Shown: positions 17,082-26,352 of the stretch, piece after piece
Layout: each line of letters starts with the position of its first letter
How positions within the stretch are numbered: position 1 is the first letter of the stretch
DNA from: Tritrichomonas musculus
Taxonomy: Eukaryota > Parabasalia > Tritrichomonadida > Tritrichomonadidae
Direction: 5' to 3'
Assembly (NCBI GenBank): GCA_039105265.1
Contig: JAPFFF010000042.1
Coordinates: 124,001-188,000 of the forward strand
DNA: 64,000 nt
Made by a program: the position numbers and the translations under genes
The notes under the pieces: generated by a model
What the model was told of the DNA's origin: nothing
Database searches by the model: none
The model's input: only the letters and a program-made list of their open reading frames with translations

Positions 17082-17414
17082 TCAATAGATTAGCAAGCAT
17101 GATAGCACGAATGCATCGGGTTTTATCTCATTACCATACAGGTCTGTGAACCAAATTTTGAAATCCCGCTTGGTCCTGTTGAGCATCTCATATTTGCGAT
17201 ACTTGGTTTGCCATCTGTTGGCTAGCATTATGAAGTGGTCGCAGTATGGGTCAAATTCAACAATGTCCGAGTGTACCATTAAATCACCGATGATGGTCTT
17301 ATTCACGATAGCCCCCACATACTGCACTACGATGTACTTCTTATTGCGACTATATTTGAAATCCTCAGGTAGCTTAAACTCGGTGGTTTGCGTATGGAAA
17401 TAGCGTTTGGGCAT
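17082..17414 (-). CDS. Minor-capsid-like small beta protein
   Basis: 110 residues from ATG 17414 (AATAAATG context). It belongs to the same family as 7264-7617 and 52902-53234. Shared features are a MPKRYFHT-type N-terminus, IIGDLMVHSDIVEFDPYCDH, RKYEMLNRTKRDFKIWFTDL and YGNEIKPDAF. The terminal strand with D-x-x-G-N suggests a jelly-roll edge. It lies between the integrase and the 489-residue gene. Confidence 0.65.
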   Translation of the reverse strand: MPKRYFHTQTTEFKLPEDFKYSRNKKYIVVQYVGAIVNKTIIGDLMVHSDIVEFDPYCDHFIMLANRWQTKYRKYEMLNRTKRDFKIWFTDLYGNEIKPDAFVLSCLLIY

Positions 17415-17417
17415 TTA

Positions 17418-18305
17418 TTAGACAGCAAAGTACTGCTTATAGTCTTCGCCTAGTGATCCATAATCTAGTGCCACGAGTCGGGTGTACATAATGGGGACAG
17501 TTATGGTAGCTCGCTCATCATCAGTCATAGGCTTTCGACCAGTTTTATTTTTGGTACCATTAGTGTCATCCCTGGTATACGGTACATATTGCTTATCATC
17601 ATTCAACTGGAATCTACGATATGGGTTCAGTAATTTGCATTCGACGTTCCCATTATGGTATCTTATGAATTCGGCAGTCTCATTGAACACACTCCTATGC
17701 TTCTCATGCTTCTTCTCAGTTTTGGATGTATCGTAATGGACCAATATGATATGGCCCTTGCGATAGCTCAGTAGACCATCCATTTGCATACTATTTTTGA
17801 TTCGCCGTAGCTTCCGTTGGCAATCCCTAATATATCTCCATTCCAAATCAGGGTTGTGCTGCATTTGATTGGGTGTATGGTATATCCACTTGGGTTCCCT
17901 TGCTAGATACTGGTCATATTGGATTCCATCATCTCGGTAATTGGGATTGGGCATTCGTAGAGACCGATGTGGTGTGTTGTTATAGAAGTGGACCATCTGT
18001 TTCATCAGGAATGGGTCTCCAATCCCACGATTATCTAAACCGAATGCATTGCGGAGTGTCCTAATGGTTGCATCAACGATTTTGTGAGCGTTGCTATGTT
18101 TGGATTTATCGATAATCACTGCATCACCGTCAATCAACACATTTTTGGTACCTGCATATTTATTTCTGGATGGACTTCCGTAGGGGATTATATCAAGCAC
18201 TTTGAGTAGATTATTCTCACCGTCACATTTGATGGTATTAAATTTGAAGTCATCATATTTATCGAGAATGATTTTGGCATATGCAGCCTTGACTTCCGAT
18301 CGCCT
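17418..18305 (-). pseudogene. Integrase of fragment C, partial
   Basis: A partial retroviral-type integrase. Visible landmarks are FNTIKCDGENNLLKVLD near the open upstream end, VDATIRTLRNAFG, HFYNNTPHRSLRMPNPNYRD, and a C-terminal region with KGHIILVHYD and LLNPYRRFQLN. The YNNTPHRSL block matches YNNSPHRSL of elements B and E, but the rest differs strongly, so this is a third integrase lineage. It ends upstream against AT-rich sequence. The last residues (KQYFAV) nearly abut the start of the minor-capsid-like gene. Confidence 0.75.
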
Positions 18306-19301
18306 TTTCTTTTTTTGAAATCTTTTAATTTATTCTATGTGCTGCTTGAATGAATTGTATGATCATTGAATTTATTTCTATGTAAATTCAATCTTTTCTG
18401 AGGGGCATTCAAATGAACAGAAAAAAAGAGCTCCACAGAGCTATCAAATCAATTTTTGTACAAAAAAGCATTACAACGTAATGTAAAATATTCTGAATTT
18501 TGGATATATAACAAAAAATAGTCCAAATTATGAAAAAAATAAAAAATGAAAATATCATAATCCAAAAAATATCAAGAAAACATTTTTTTACTAAAAAAAG
18601 TGCATATTTCTAATTTTAAACATATATACAAGGGGAATCATTTGTTTTTATCATATTTAATTTGAAGCAGACTGAATTACAATGCTTTTTTTTCTTCAAT
18701 TTCGAAAAAAATATTTTTTCTACTTAATTCTATTGATATTGGTTGATATATATTTTTTATATGAATATTTTAGATTGATATTCGATATTCATTAAGAAAA
18801 ATATTTGTTTTAAAATGCAATAAAATTATTTGAAAATTTTATCATGAAAATTTTGATGTTAGCAAGTCGGTTCTTCTCGAATAGGAAACTTTTTGGATTT
18901 GTACTAGGAAAATATAATTAATAGCATTTATTATAATAAAATGGCCCATTAAAAATTAGAAAATTTGAATCATGGAGAAAATTGAATATTGATATTTCTG
19001 TGATTTTTTGATTTGATGGATTTTTCCTATTATATTTTATGTAGTATTTGATATATACATAAAATTAAGGAATCTAATTGCGTGTAAAATGAAAAATTGG
19101 CACTTTCAAATAAGTTTGTTTTTGAAAATATTGAAAGGGTTGAAAAGTTGAATAAAATCAAAAAAAAAAAAAATATTAATCATATCTTATTATTAAAAAA
19201 GCAAAAATTATTATAATTTTTATATTAATTTATATATAATAATATATATATTATTTATTAAATATTAATAATATAATGAATATGGAAATAAATATTCTTT
19301 T
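18306..19301. other. AT-rich flank without genes
   Basis: About 1 kb of very AT-rich sequence with long A and T runs and TA-rich stretches (19190-19270). No ORF, RNA gene or terminal repeat is recognisable. It is read as host intergenic DNA between fragment C and element B. Confidence 0.6.
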
Positions 19302-19540
19302 AGTAGTATATACGAGTCGGTTTCCGCGGGGCCACGCTACGCTTAAGCCCACACGTCAACACGAACTCGTGATAAAAAATAAAAATGAAAAAAAAAAAAA
19401 ATAAAAATAAAAAAAAAATTTTTCTTCAACTTGTTTTTTTCTTGAAGTACTACTAGGGACCTAAACAACTACCTCGGGTCCCCACTACTTGTTGTTTCTT
19501 GAAGTACTACTAGGGACCTAAACAACTACCTCGGGTCCCT
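19302..19540 (+). repeat. Left terminal inverted repeat of element B
   Basis: Begins AGTAGTATATACGAGTCGG, continues with GGCCACGCTACGCTTAAGCC, then an A-rich stretch, then about two copies of a unit read here as CTAGGGACCTAAACAACTAC plus CTCGGGTCCC. It matches the right end in inverted orientation over the first 75 bp with one or two differences. The right copy carries more internal units. Confidence 0.9.
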
Positions 19541-19788
19541 CATAGTCTATTTTGATGTTCAGCTATAGAGATACGTGCACCAATTGACTTCAATAATAAC
19601 TTAGCTTTTTCAATGTCTTCAAAGAGTTCTTTGTATGACTTGATTATATTTATCATTATATCGAATTGACTAGCTATTTTATCATCATCTTCATTCATAC
19701 ATTTTCCAAATATCTTGTCTTTAATAACTTTAAATCTTGCATATAGAGCTTCTGCGTCATTATTCAGTCCGTTAAGAGCGCTATTCAT
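19540..19788 (-). CDS. Small helical protein near left end
   Basis: 82 residues from ATG 19788, preceded by TTATTTTTGTCATAAATG. All-helical and charged, with heptad-like spacing (DIMINIIKSYKELFEDIEKA, KLLLKSIGARISIAEHQ). It is the first gene inside the left terminal repeat. No family is recognised and no homologue is visible in the window. A terminal-repeat-proximal small helical protein could be a regulator, but nothing shows it. Confidence 0.5.
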   Translation of the reverse strand: MNSALNGLNNDAEALYARFKVIKDKIFGKCMNEDDDKIASQFDIMINIIKSYKELFEDIEKAKLLLKSIGARISIAEHQNRL

Positions 19789-19829
19789 TTATGACAAAAA
19801 TAAAAAAAATAACAATAAAATAAAAGAAG

Positions 19830-20075
19830 TTAAATTTTACTAAGTAGTTCGTCTATATGAGGTAGTTCAGTTTTTTCAGTTTGAACACCTACATCTAGAA
19901 GTTCTTGTTTCTCTTCTTCTTCTTTCTCTTGATGTTCATAATAGTTTTTATACAAGTTTACTCGCTTTTTTTTCTTTGGAAACTTGATAACGTTTCTTTC
20001 TTTGTCATCAAGAGGATAATGACGAGGTCCATTATTATCAATTCCTTCAACAATGATTGTCCCCCACTTGCTCAT
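19830..20075 (-). CDS. Small charged protein with GVQTE motif
   Basis: 81 residues from ATG 20075, after TTTTTATTTTTGGA. It has a basic patch (KFPKKKKRVNLYKNYYEHQE) and an acidic run, then DVGVQTEKTELPHIDELL. The GVQTE segment sits in a disordered, acidic setting typical of dynein light chain LC8 ligands and recurs in three other element B proteins. The rest is not recognised. Confidence 0.55.
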   Translation of the reverse strand: MSKWGTIIVEGIDNNGPRHYPLDDKERNVIKFPKKKKRVNLYKNYYEHQEKEEEEKQELLDVGVQTEKTELPHIDELLSKI

Positions 20076-20127
20076 TCCAAAAATAAAAATGAAATGAAAA
20101 TATTTAAATCATTCAAAAAGTGAGAAA

Positions 20128-20463
20128 ATGTCATTTGTACCGCTCAAAGGCTTTACTAACGACTATGAGATATTGAATAGGTACCCCTTTACAATAAGAC
20201 GTAAGAGTAATCATTTTATATGCAAAGATGCAAAACATATTAAGGGGTATATACGTGTATGTCTAAATGGCGACTACTACTTGAAACATGTACTTATAGC
20301 AAGACAGTTCATACCGAATGATGACCCACAACATAAAATAGAGGTAGACCATATCAATAGGAATAGGGCTGACTACCATCTAAGCAACTTAAGATGGATA
20401 ACCCCAACTGATAGTAACTATAACAGGGATATGCCCAAAATTATAAATGCGAGGGCAGATTAA
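20128..20463 (+). CDS. HNH endonuclease, homing type
   Basis: 111 residues. The C-terminal half has the HNH signature VDHINRNRADYHLSNLRW at about 73-90, ending in SNYNRD. The N-terminal part (NDYEILNRYPFTIRRK, YIRVCLNGDYYLKHVLIARQ, FIPND) is the short beta module usual in phage and NCLDV free-standing HNH homing enzymes, close to NUMOD4/AP2-flanked types. Such enzymes nick or cut a target to spread their own gene. It is a small intact gene among small minus-strand genes near the left end. A role in element replication is possible but not shown. Confidence 0.85.
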   Translation: MSFVPLKGFTNDYEILNRYPFTIRRKSNHFICKDAKHIKGYIRVCLNGDYYLKHVLIARQFIPNDDPQHKIEVDHINRNRADYHLSNLRWITPTDSNYNRDMPKIINARAD

Positions 20464-20692
20464 CTATATATAGTTCTAAGAACTCCAAAGCAAAGTGTTC
20501 AATTCGACCTAAAAAATCAATATCATTATCTATCCTCATTATTTGAAGATGTTCAGGTTTGAAATACTGAGCTGATAATTCTTTTATAGTCTTCATCAAT
20601 TTTTTTCTTCTAGTTTCATCACTCTCTACACTATATTCATGGATGTTCGATAGAATTCTAACGAGGATATACATACGGTCTGATTGAGACAT
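20441..20692 (-). CDS. Small helical hypothetical protein
   Basis: 83 residues from ATG 20692 (MSQSDRMYILVRILSNIHEY), chosen because the frame upstream of it runs into the divergent protease gene. The protein is helical and charged with apolar patches (IEHFALEFLELYIVNL). Its 3' end overlaps the HNH gene end by a few codons in convergent orientation. Its start lies only a few bases from the protease start, so the two probably share one bidirectional start region. Not recognised. Confidence 0.55.
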   Translation of the reverse strand: MSQSDRMYILVRILSNIHEYSVESDETRRKKLMKTIKELSAQYFKPEHLQIMRIDNDIDFLGRIEHFALEFLELYIVNLPSHL

Positions 20693-20698
20693 TTTATA

Positions 20699-22249
20699 AT
20701 GATAAAAATGACAAGTGATAAAGGCACACAAACTAAACCTAACAATAAAATACAACTACTACAAGGTACTTTTAAATTTCGACCTAAACTAGTTGATAGA
20801 GATGTTGCAAGATTAACAAGAGGTTTGGGTCAAACTATATGGAAGTTCTCTAATAATCAAATAAATCTACAAAAATTATATGAGACATATTTAAATACTA
20901 GTATAGCTTTTAAAGACGTACTTGAATTTGCTAATAGACTCAAGAGAGAGAGACCAAAAGCAAAATTTACAGGTTGTGTTTTTGCAATTAAGAAAAATCA
21001 AGATGATAAAGATGAACATGGACATTACATAACAGTATTAAAACCATATCAATATACTCTCCAGGAATCAACAACAGGTATATTAACAGAGATAAAATTA
21101 CATTATGATATTATCAACATAAGGATATCTCGAATGAAGACTGAGGAGGAAAAACAAGCAGCTAGAGAACTGAGAGAGCAGATGAAAGAAAGAACATTGA
21201 AAAGTGATAAGAAAGAATATAAAACTAGAGGTATTCAAACAGATGATATACCAGAATTGGCTCCATTACCCAGACCTCCAACTTTAAATCGAAATGATTA
21301 TCATCTTAACCTTAGGAAAATCGGTAGGAACCGACCCACAAATGTTGAGCCACCAACAAGGGATAAAAATCCAAACAGAATTCAACTTTTACTTCAAAGT
21401 AGTACAAATTTAGACGAGGATGATAGACCTAAGAAAAAATCAAAACAACCTAAGAAAAAATCAAAACGACCTCGTTCACCTTCACCTCCACCACCTCCTC
21501 CTCCTTCATCACCACCTCCACAGTTTCCATCATCACATACCTCTCGAGGTACTAGTCCTCCTCCAAGACAACCCCGTATGACACCACAGAAGGCAGGAGA
21601 GTATACAGTAGACCAAGGACATAATAGGATTCATGATTGGAGGAGTTTAGTCAATGATGAAAATATAGACGAAGATGTTATTGATGACTACTTGAAACTT
21701 CTATATAACAAAGGAAAGAGATTGAATAAACAACCTGGTCAAAATGAGGCAGAGTTTGATAAAAAGAAAATATTGGTTTTACCTACTGCATTTTATACCC
21801 TCCTTTCTATAGCATATGAGACTAATGATATGGAAAAAATACATGAACTGATGAAAAGTCCTATCTCAGGTAAACAGTCATTTTCACATTTCGATAAAGT
21901 ATTTGTCCCCATTTGTTCAGATGGAGAACATTGGGTTTTATGTATTGTTCGATATTCAAAGAAAATAATCGAATGCTATGACTCTGAGAATAAGTCAATG
22001 GCACCAGAGGTAAAGACACTTAATAAGTGGATCAATATTTCAGCAACAGGTAAGTTAAAAGCAAAATATTATGATGTACCTAGTCAAAGGAATAACAAGG
22101 ATTGTGGAGTGTTTCTAATGGAATCTTGTCGTACCTTTTTGCATGAAGGAGATGGTAAGTTTAAACAACGCAATATGCCAGATATTAGAAAGAGAATACT
22201 TCGAGAACTTCAAAACAATGAATTAGAAACAGGTGTTGTATATCAATAA
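20699..22249 (+). CDS. Adenovirus/Ulp1-type cysteine protease (maturation protease)
   Basis: About 516 residues from ATG 20699, or 513 from 20708 (MTSDKGTQTKPNN). The C-terminal domain has GEHWVLCIVRY, ECYDSENKS and PSQRNNKDCGVFLME, giving the His, Asp, Gln, Cys order of the C48/C5 protease clan. In Polintons this enzyme is taken to process capsid precursors. The N-terminal half is unusual: it has KGTQTK and RGIQTDD motifs, a lysine-rich nuclear-signal-like patch (KKKSKQPKKKSKRPRS) and a poly-proline linker. The total length is about twice that of the bare protease. Confidence 0.88.
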   Translation: MIKMTSDKGTQTKPNNKIQLLQGTFKFRPKLVDRDVARLTRGLGQTIWKFSNNQINLQKLYETYLNTSIAFKDVLEFANRLKRERPKAKFTGCVFAIKKNQDDKDEHGHYITVLKPYQYTLQESTTGILTEIKLHYDIINIRISRMKTEEEKQAARELREQMKERTLKSDKKEYKTRGIQTDDIPELAPLPRPPTLNRNDYHLNLRKIGRNRPTNVEPPTRDKNPNRIQLLLQSSTNLDEDDRPKKKSKQPKKKSKRPRSPSPPPPPPPSSPPPQFPSSHTSRGTSPPPRQPRMTPQKAGEYTVDQGHNRIHDWRSLVNDENIDEDVIDDYLKLLYNKGKRLNKQPGQNEAEFDKKKILVLPTAFYTLLSIAYETNDMEKIHELMKSPISGKQSFSHFDKVFVPICSDGEHWVLCIVRYSKKIIECYDSENKSMAPEVKTLNKWINISATGKLKAKYYDVPSQRNNKDCGVFLMESCRTFLHEGDGKFKQRNMPDIRKRILRELQNNELETGVVYQ

Positions 22250-22270
22250 AGACTTTTTATTCAACTCGAA

Positions 22271-23272
22271 ATGGAATTACCACCAAGTGTTAAAACTCTT
22301 TATCCTAATCGAGATAATATAGTTAATGATGGTAATACACCTCTTCCAATCGAAACAGCCTACTTCCTTGAGGATGCTCAACATGATAAAGCTAAGTTTA
22401 ATAGGTATTGGTTTAATTTCCCACCAGAATGGTCAACTGCAAACAAAGGGGAATCTATTGTTGGCGTTCGTTCAGCACATATCATTAAGAGACGACGCAA
22501 AATGGAAGTAGAGATTGAAATATATAAGATACATAAGAAAACATATGAGTTTGTCTGTGGTGGAACATGGGATGATGGAACACTAAAAGAAGACTATATA
22601 ACTGGTACTAATCATGAATACGGGTGCTTTAAAGTCATTGATTGGGTGTCAGTCGATGGAGATTTACGTGGATTTTTTGATGCAGTTAATAGTGCTTTCA
22701 AGTCATACATTAGAACTTCTAAATTAGAAAAATTTGTACAAAATGATGACGATATACAAGATAGAGATATACAAACAGATGGATATTATGATAAAAATGG
22801 TTTTCATGAAATTATTTATACAGAAAGAAATAAAGCAGAGAATCATAAATACTACTATACTAACAGTAAGAATGAACAAGATTGGGATTATACTGCACCA
22901 TATATGAACTTTTTCCAACTTAAATCCTGGAATGAAGACTTTGCAGATGTATTTAATATAGGTAATGGAATATTTCAAAATAAACCAGAAAAATATCAAA
23001 CATGGCACAAGGAATTGATATTTGATAATATATGGGACAGACAATCATGTAAAATATATTCATCTATAGGTGAACAAGCATTGCATAACTATATTGGAGA
23101 TAGTGATGTTGAATATAGTCCTATTAAGTACTTCAAGTTAAACTCCATGGACCAAAAGTTTTGGATAGACTTCTATAGTGATGCCCATTATAATTGTCCA
23201 ACCAAACTACCTCCAAATGATTCATTTGTTATCGAAATGCAATTCCTTCAATATGATAAGATGTTTATTTAA
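22271..23272 (+). CDS. Minor capsid/penton candidate (333-residue type)
   Basis: 333 residues from ATG 22271. Landmarks are PIETAYFLEDAQHDKAKFNR, WFNFPPEWSTANKGESIVGV followed by RSAHI, an inserted variable stretch containing DRDIQTDGYYDKNG, and a beta-rich end with PIKYFKLNSMDQKFWIDFYS and FVIEMQFLQYD. The I-x-V-R-S pattern and a terminal strand pair are common in Polinton minor structural proteins with a jelly-roll fold. Element E has a broken relative. It sits between protease and integrase. The penton assignment is inference. Confidence 0.65.
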   Translation: MELPPSVKTLYPNRDNIVNDGNTPLPIETAYFLEDAQHDKAKFNRYWFNFPPEWSTANKGESIVGVRSAHIIKRRRKMEVEIEIYKIHKKTYEFVCGGTWDDGTLKEDYITGTNHEYGCFKVIDWVSVDGDLRGFFDAVNSAFKSYIRTSKLEKFVQNDDDIQDRDIQTDGYYDKNGFHEIIYTERNKAENHKYYYTNSKNEQDWDYTAPYMNFFQLKSWNEDFADVFNIGNGIFQNKPEKYQTWHKELIFDNIWDRQSCKIYSSIGEQALHNYIGDSDVEYSPIKYFKLNSMDQKFWIDFYSDAHYNCPTKLPPNDSFVIEMQFLQYDKMFI

Positions 23273-23281
23273 AAATAAATG
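23266..23281 (+). promoter_or_regulatory. TTATTTAAAAATAAATG start motif
   Basis: The integrase ATG at 23279 lies in this context, immediately after the stop codon of the preceding gene. The intergenic space is only six bases, so the motif overlaps the end of the upstream gene. Confidence 0.4.
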
Positions 23282-24397
23282 AGTAAAGAAGAACCAACCC
23301 CATATGAAAAATTATACAACAAAGCTAAATGGAGGACCTTGGACAAATACCTTAGCATGGCAAAACAAGAGAATCTGAATGAAGAGGAAGCAAAGAAATA
23401 CTTTGATGAAAGAGTAGTACATGATAAGAGAGTACCAAAAGCACAATATATACCTATCGTATCGAAACACCCTGATGGTTATCAAATGGATACCTTCATT
23501 AACAATAAAGAGGCAGGTGGGTTGAATTATCTAATGTTCATCAATATTAACACTCGAAAAGCATATGCATATCCTATGAATGGTAAAGGAGCAAGGGAAG
23601 TATTGGCAGCGCTTCATAAATTTGTTAATGATGTACCTCATGTATATTCAATAACAAGTGATGAGGATGCTGCATATTTATCATCAACAGTATTAGACTT
23701 CATGAGAGAGAAGAACATAAAATACCGAACAACAACTGAGAATAACCATAATGTACTTGGCATTATTAATAGATTTATGAGAACTATAAGAGATGCTATT
23801 GGTGAAAATAGGTTTATTCAACCAAAGGAGATGCATGATTTGGTAAACATATATAATAACTCTCCTCATAGGTCTTTAGATAATAAAGCACCTAATGATA
23901 TTACTCCAGAGGATGAAATAAAGTACATCCAAAAGAATGCACGCATTAACCCATATCATTTTAATCCAGGTGAGAAGGTCAGGTTAGTACTCGAAAAAGA
24001 ACCATTTGGTAAAAGAAGAAGTAATTTGTCTAATGAGTCTTATATAGTTGACTCACAAAAAGGTAACCAGTTTGTGGTCAAGTCCAAAGATGGTTCAACA
24101 AGTTCATTCCCTGGATATAGGTTGTTAAGGACAAGAGACAAAAGGATTAAAGTAGCTGAAAGACTAAATGAAGGTAAAGAAGGTATTATTGAAAAAATAT
24201 ATAACTTTGATGAAGATACTGGTAAGTATGATTTAAAATGGGAAGGAGTCGAAGGTGATGATGCCTTTGCTAGACAAACTATTAGAGATGTAAGGAGAGG
24301 TAATCCATTAGTACTTGGTACAGCAGAAAGACAATATTGGTTGGAACAAAAGAAGAAAGGAGAACCAATACCAGATAAAATTATGAAATACATTTAA
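23279..24397 (+). CDS. Polinton integrase, retroviral-type, B/E lineage
   Basis: 372 residues. The N-terminal region is helical; the core has GYQMDTFIN with Asp at about 71, SITSDEDAAYLSS at about 124-136, the block GIINRFMRTIRDAIG at about 161-175 and YNNSPHRSLDNKAP at about 192-205. The C-terminal 120 residues form a beta-rich DNA-binding-like domain with KVRLVLEKEPFGKRRSN and FPGYRLLR. The closest relative is the element E integrase at 61136. It lies in a tight plus-strand run with the minor-capsid candidate, ATPase and capsid genes. Confidence 0.9.
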   Translation: MSKEEPTPYEKLYNKAKWRTLDKYLSMAKQENLNEEEAKKYFDERVVHDKRVPKAQYIPIVSKHPDGYQMDTFINNKEAGGLNYLMFININTRKAYAYPMNGKGAREVLAALHKFVNDVPHVYSITSDEDAAYLSSTVLDFMREKNIKYRTTTENNHNVLGIINRFMRTIRDAIGENRFIQPKEMHDLVNIYNNSPHRSLDNKAPNDITPEDEIKYIQKNARINPYHFNPGEKVRLVLEKEPFGKRRSNLSNESYIVDSQKGNQFVVKSKDGSTSSFPGYRLLRTRDKRIKVAERLNEGKEGIIEKIYNFDEDTGKYDLKWEGVEGDDAFARQTIRDVRRGNPLVLGTAERQYWLEQKKKGEPIPDKIMKYI

Positions 24398-24407
24398 AAA
24401 TTTGTAA

Positions 24408-25274
24408 ATGGATGAACCCCCAAGTGCAGAACTAATAAATAAAGTAGAAACATTGATTAAAGAAACCTTACGGAAGAACATGAAAGAAATAGATGGAGCA
24501 TTAATTAAACCATTATCACCTGATTATCCTTTTAGCACAAACGGTATATATTTTTTAATTGGTAAACCAGGTGCTGGTAAAAGTTTTTGGATATGGAGAC
24601 ATATTATGATAACAGAGAGGTTGTTTAAACATCCATACTACCAAAAGATAATATTTTGCTCAAGCTCTGGTAAAATGGATAAAACAGCTGAAACACTTAA
24701 TAAACAGATACAATCAAGAATCGATTATGTAAAGGAAAGAGAATTAATGAGTTATCTAAAACGACATCTTCGAAGAAAGATAAAGTATTATGCCATTGTC
24801 AAATATGTACTATCTCGAATGAAAGAGACCAATGACGAAATGAGGAGGCTCATTGAGAAGCATCATTTAAATGAGCTCAATGATAAAATAATATATATAG
24901 CAAATAAGCTCGTCAAGTATGAAACATCATCATATCCATATAATACATTATTGATACTAGATGATTGTGCAGGTAGTGATTTATTAAAGAATGGTAATAG
25001 TGAATTTATCAAGTTGTTAACCAAAACAAGACACTATAATTTAACATGTATCATGGCAATACAAACAATTCGATTTGTTCATATGAATGCTAAAAGGTTA
25101 GCAACAGATATCATATGTTATACAGGATATAGTGAGGAAGATTTTACGAGCTTGTTGCAACAAACAAATAACTCATTAAATACTAAACAGACAGTAGCTG
25201 AATACTTACAACATAAAGAACCACATGAAAAATTCGTAATGAATATTTCTGCTAATAAGTACTATTTTGAATAA
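24408..25274 (+). CDS. FtsK/HerA-type genome-packaging ATPase, B/E lineage
   Basis: 288 residues from the ATG in TTGTAAATG. Walker A is GKPGAGKS at about 52-59; Walker B is TLLILDDCAGSD at about 180-191; the sensor block LTKTRHYNLTCIMAIQTIR is at about 205-223. The family packages the genome into the capsid. The element E protein at 62232 is nearly collinear with it. Compared with the ATPases of A and D, the P-loop flank and the spacing differ, marking a separate lineage. Confidence 0.92.
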   Translation: MDEPPSAELINKVETLIKETLRKNMKEIDGALIKPLSPDYPFSTNGIYFLIGKPGAGKSFWIWRHIMITERLFKHPYYQKIIFCSSSGKMDKTAETLNKQIQSRIDYVKERELMSYLKRHLRRKIKYYAIVKYVLSRMKETNDEMRRLIEKHHLNELNDKIIYIANKLVKYETSSYPYNTLLILDDCAGSDLLKNGNSEFIKLLTKTRHYNLTCIMAIQTIRFVHMNAKRLATDIICYTGYSEEDFTSLLQQTNNSLNTKQTVAEYLQHKEPHEKFVMNISANKYYFE

Positions 25275-25295
25275 TTTTTTATTATTTTTTAAATG
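25273..25295 (+). promoter_or_regulatory. T-rich core plus TAAATG before a virion-type gene
   Basis: The sequence from 25273 is a run of T-rich blocks (ATTTTTTATTATTTTTTAAATG) that ends in the start codon at 25293. It fits the shared start context. Confidence 0.45.
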
Positions 25296-25748
25296 GGAAT
25301 TCAACGTCATTCAGTAGAAGATTATTGGAAGCCAAATTATGCTAAACAAAAAGAATTTTCTCCATGGCAAACGATAATAAAAGGAGGAGTAGGTTTAGGT
25401 GGTAAATTATTAATGGGAGCTGCAGATAGTTTTACTGGAGGTCTTGCAAGTAAATTATTGGATGCTTCAGCAGGTGGATTAACCAAGCATGCTGGTGTTA
25501 TTGGTTCAGTTGCGAGAGGTCTTGGTGAAAGCTTCTTGAGCGATAAAACAAGAAATAGATTAGCAAACATAGCTGACACAGCATTAAAATATGTCCCAGA
25601 AGGAAATGTGAAAACTGCCTTGTCATCAATTAATAAATCTGCAAAAGGCGATTCAGTTGGTGCACCTCTTGAAAAGCCAACATTTTCATCTAATTCATTA
25701 AAAGAGAGTGAATTTACTACAAACAATCATGCGAGAACTTACATCTGA
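25293..25748 (+). CDS. Small glycine-rich virion-type protein
   Basis: 151 residues. A charged N-terminus (HSVEDYWKPNYAKQKEFSPW) leads into long apolar glycine/alanine-rich helices (GGVGLGGKLLMGAADSFTGG, KHAGVIGSVARGLGESFL). It matches in character the element E protein at 63107 and, more loosely, the short proteins at 5157 and 56223. Position after the ATPase and close to the major capsid gene suggests an internal or membrane-active virion component like adenovirus pVI. This is inference from composition and context. Confidence 0.6.
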   Translation: MGIQRHSVEDYWKPNYAKQKEFSPWQTIIKGGVGLGGKLLMGAADSFTGGLASKLLDASAGGLTKHAGVIGSVARGLGESFLSDKTRNRLANIADTALKYVPEGNVKTALSSINKSAKGDSVGAPLEKPTFSSNSLKESEFTTNNHARTYI

Positions 25749-25797
25749 TGAAAACTCAATAAAACTCAATTTATGGACTTTTTTTGTTTATTTTTAA

Positions 25798-26334
25798 ATG
25801 TCAAAACATCTAACAGGTTCTAAGAGACTTGCGGTTATTCATAAATGGTTGAATGGAAGGGATGACCCAGATTGGGAAGTTTTGCCAACAAAGAAGAAAG
25901 ACAAGTATATAGTAAAACCCCGAAAAACTCCAATTCGTCAAGATTCTCAAGAAAACTCAGAAAGTGAAAATATCGAAGAAACTCAAGAAAACTCAAATAG
26001 TGATGATTTTGAAGAAACTCCCAGAAAGTCATTAAGTTCGAAAGCTGCACGAAAACCTCCAAAACCACGAAAACCTCAACAAACATATGACCCTACTGTG
26101 AATGAAGAAATACTCAAACAATTAAAATCACTAGGTGAAGAAATGAAGATAAGTCGAGAAAAGAAAGAACAGAGACGAATGATAAAAGAGGTTGTTGATA
26201 AAAGAATGAGTCAACCAAGACAACAATATGTTCCTGAAGAACCACCACAACAATATGAAGAACCACCACAACAATATATACCTCCTCAACGAATAATGGG
26301 TAGGAGAAATCGCATCTTTGAAGATATGATGTAA
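25798..26334 (+). CDS. K/E/P-rich protein with conserved N-terminus
   Basis: 178 residues. The first 40 residues (MSKHLTGSKRLAVIHKWLNG, DDPDWEVLPTKKKDKYIV) are repeated almost exactly at the start of the element E gene at 63669. The remainder is disordered, with Lys, Glu, Ser, Pro and Gln runs, a lysine/arginine helix (KISREKKEQRRMIKEVVDKR) and a tandem PPQQY motif near the end. It lies directly before the major capsid gene. A scaffold or core protein is possible. Not recognised. Confidence 0.65.
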   Translation: MSKHLTGSKRLAVIHKWLNGRDDPDWEVLPTKKKDKYIVKPRKTPIRQDSQENSESENIEETQENSNSDDFEETPRKSLSSKAARKPPKPRKPQQTYDPTVNEEILKQLKSLGEEMKISREKKEQRRMIKEVVDKRMSQPRQQYVPEEPPQQYEEPPQQYIPPQRIMGRRNRIFEDMM

Positions 26335-26352
26335 ATTTTTTTCATCTAAAAA

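Larger units (their letters stand above)
14337..18305. mobile_element. Polinton fragment C (different lineage)
   Basis: Four ORFs with higher G+C and different codon choice from their neighbours: a Ca-loop protein, a 489-residue low-complexity protein, a minor-capsid-like protein and part of an integrase. No terminal repeats, polymerase, ATPase or major capsid gene are visible. It stops abruptly against AT-rich DNA near 18.3 kb. It is a truncated fossil with several parts missing; the remaining ORFs are mostly long, so decay since truncation seems limited. Confidence 0.75.

Noticed and set aside
18306-19301. A further element or gene in the AT-rich kilobase
   Set aside because: No frame of useful length, no terminal repeat and no conserved word could be found.
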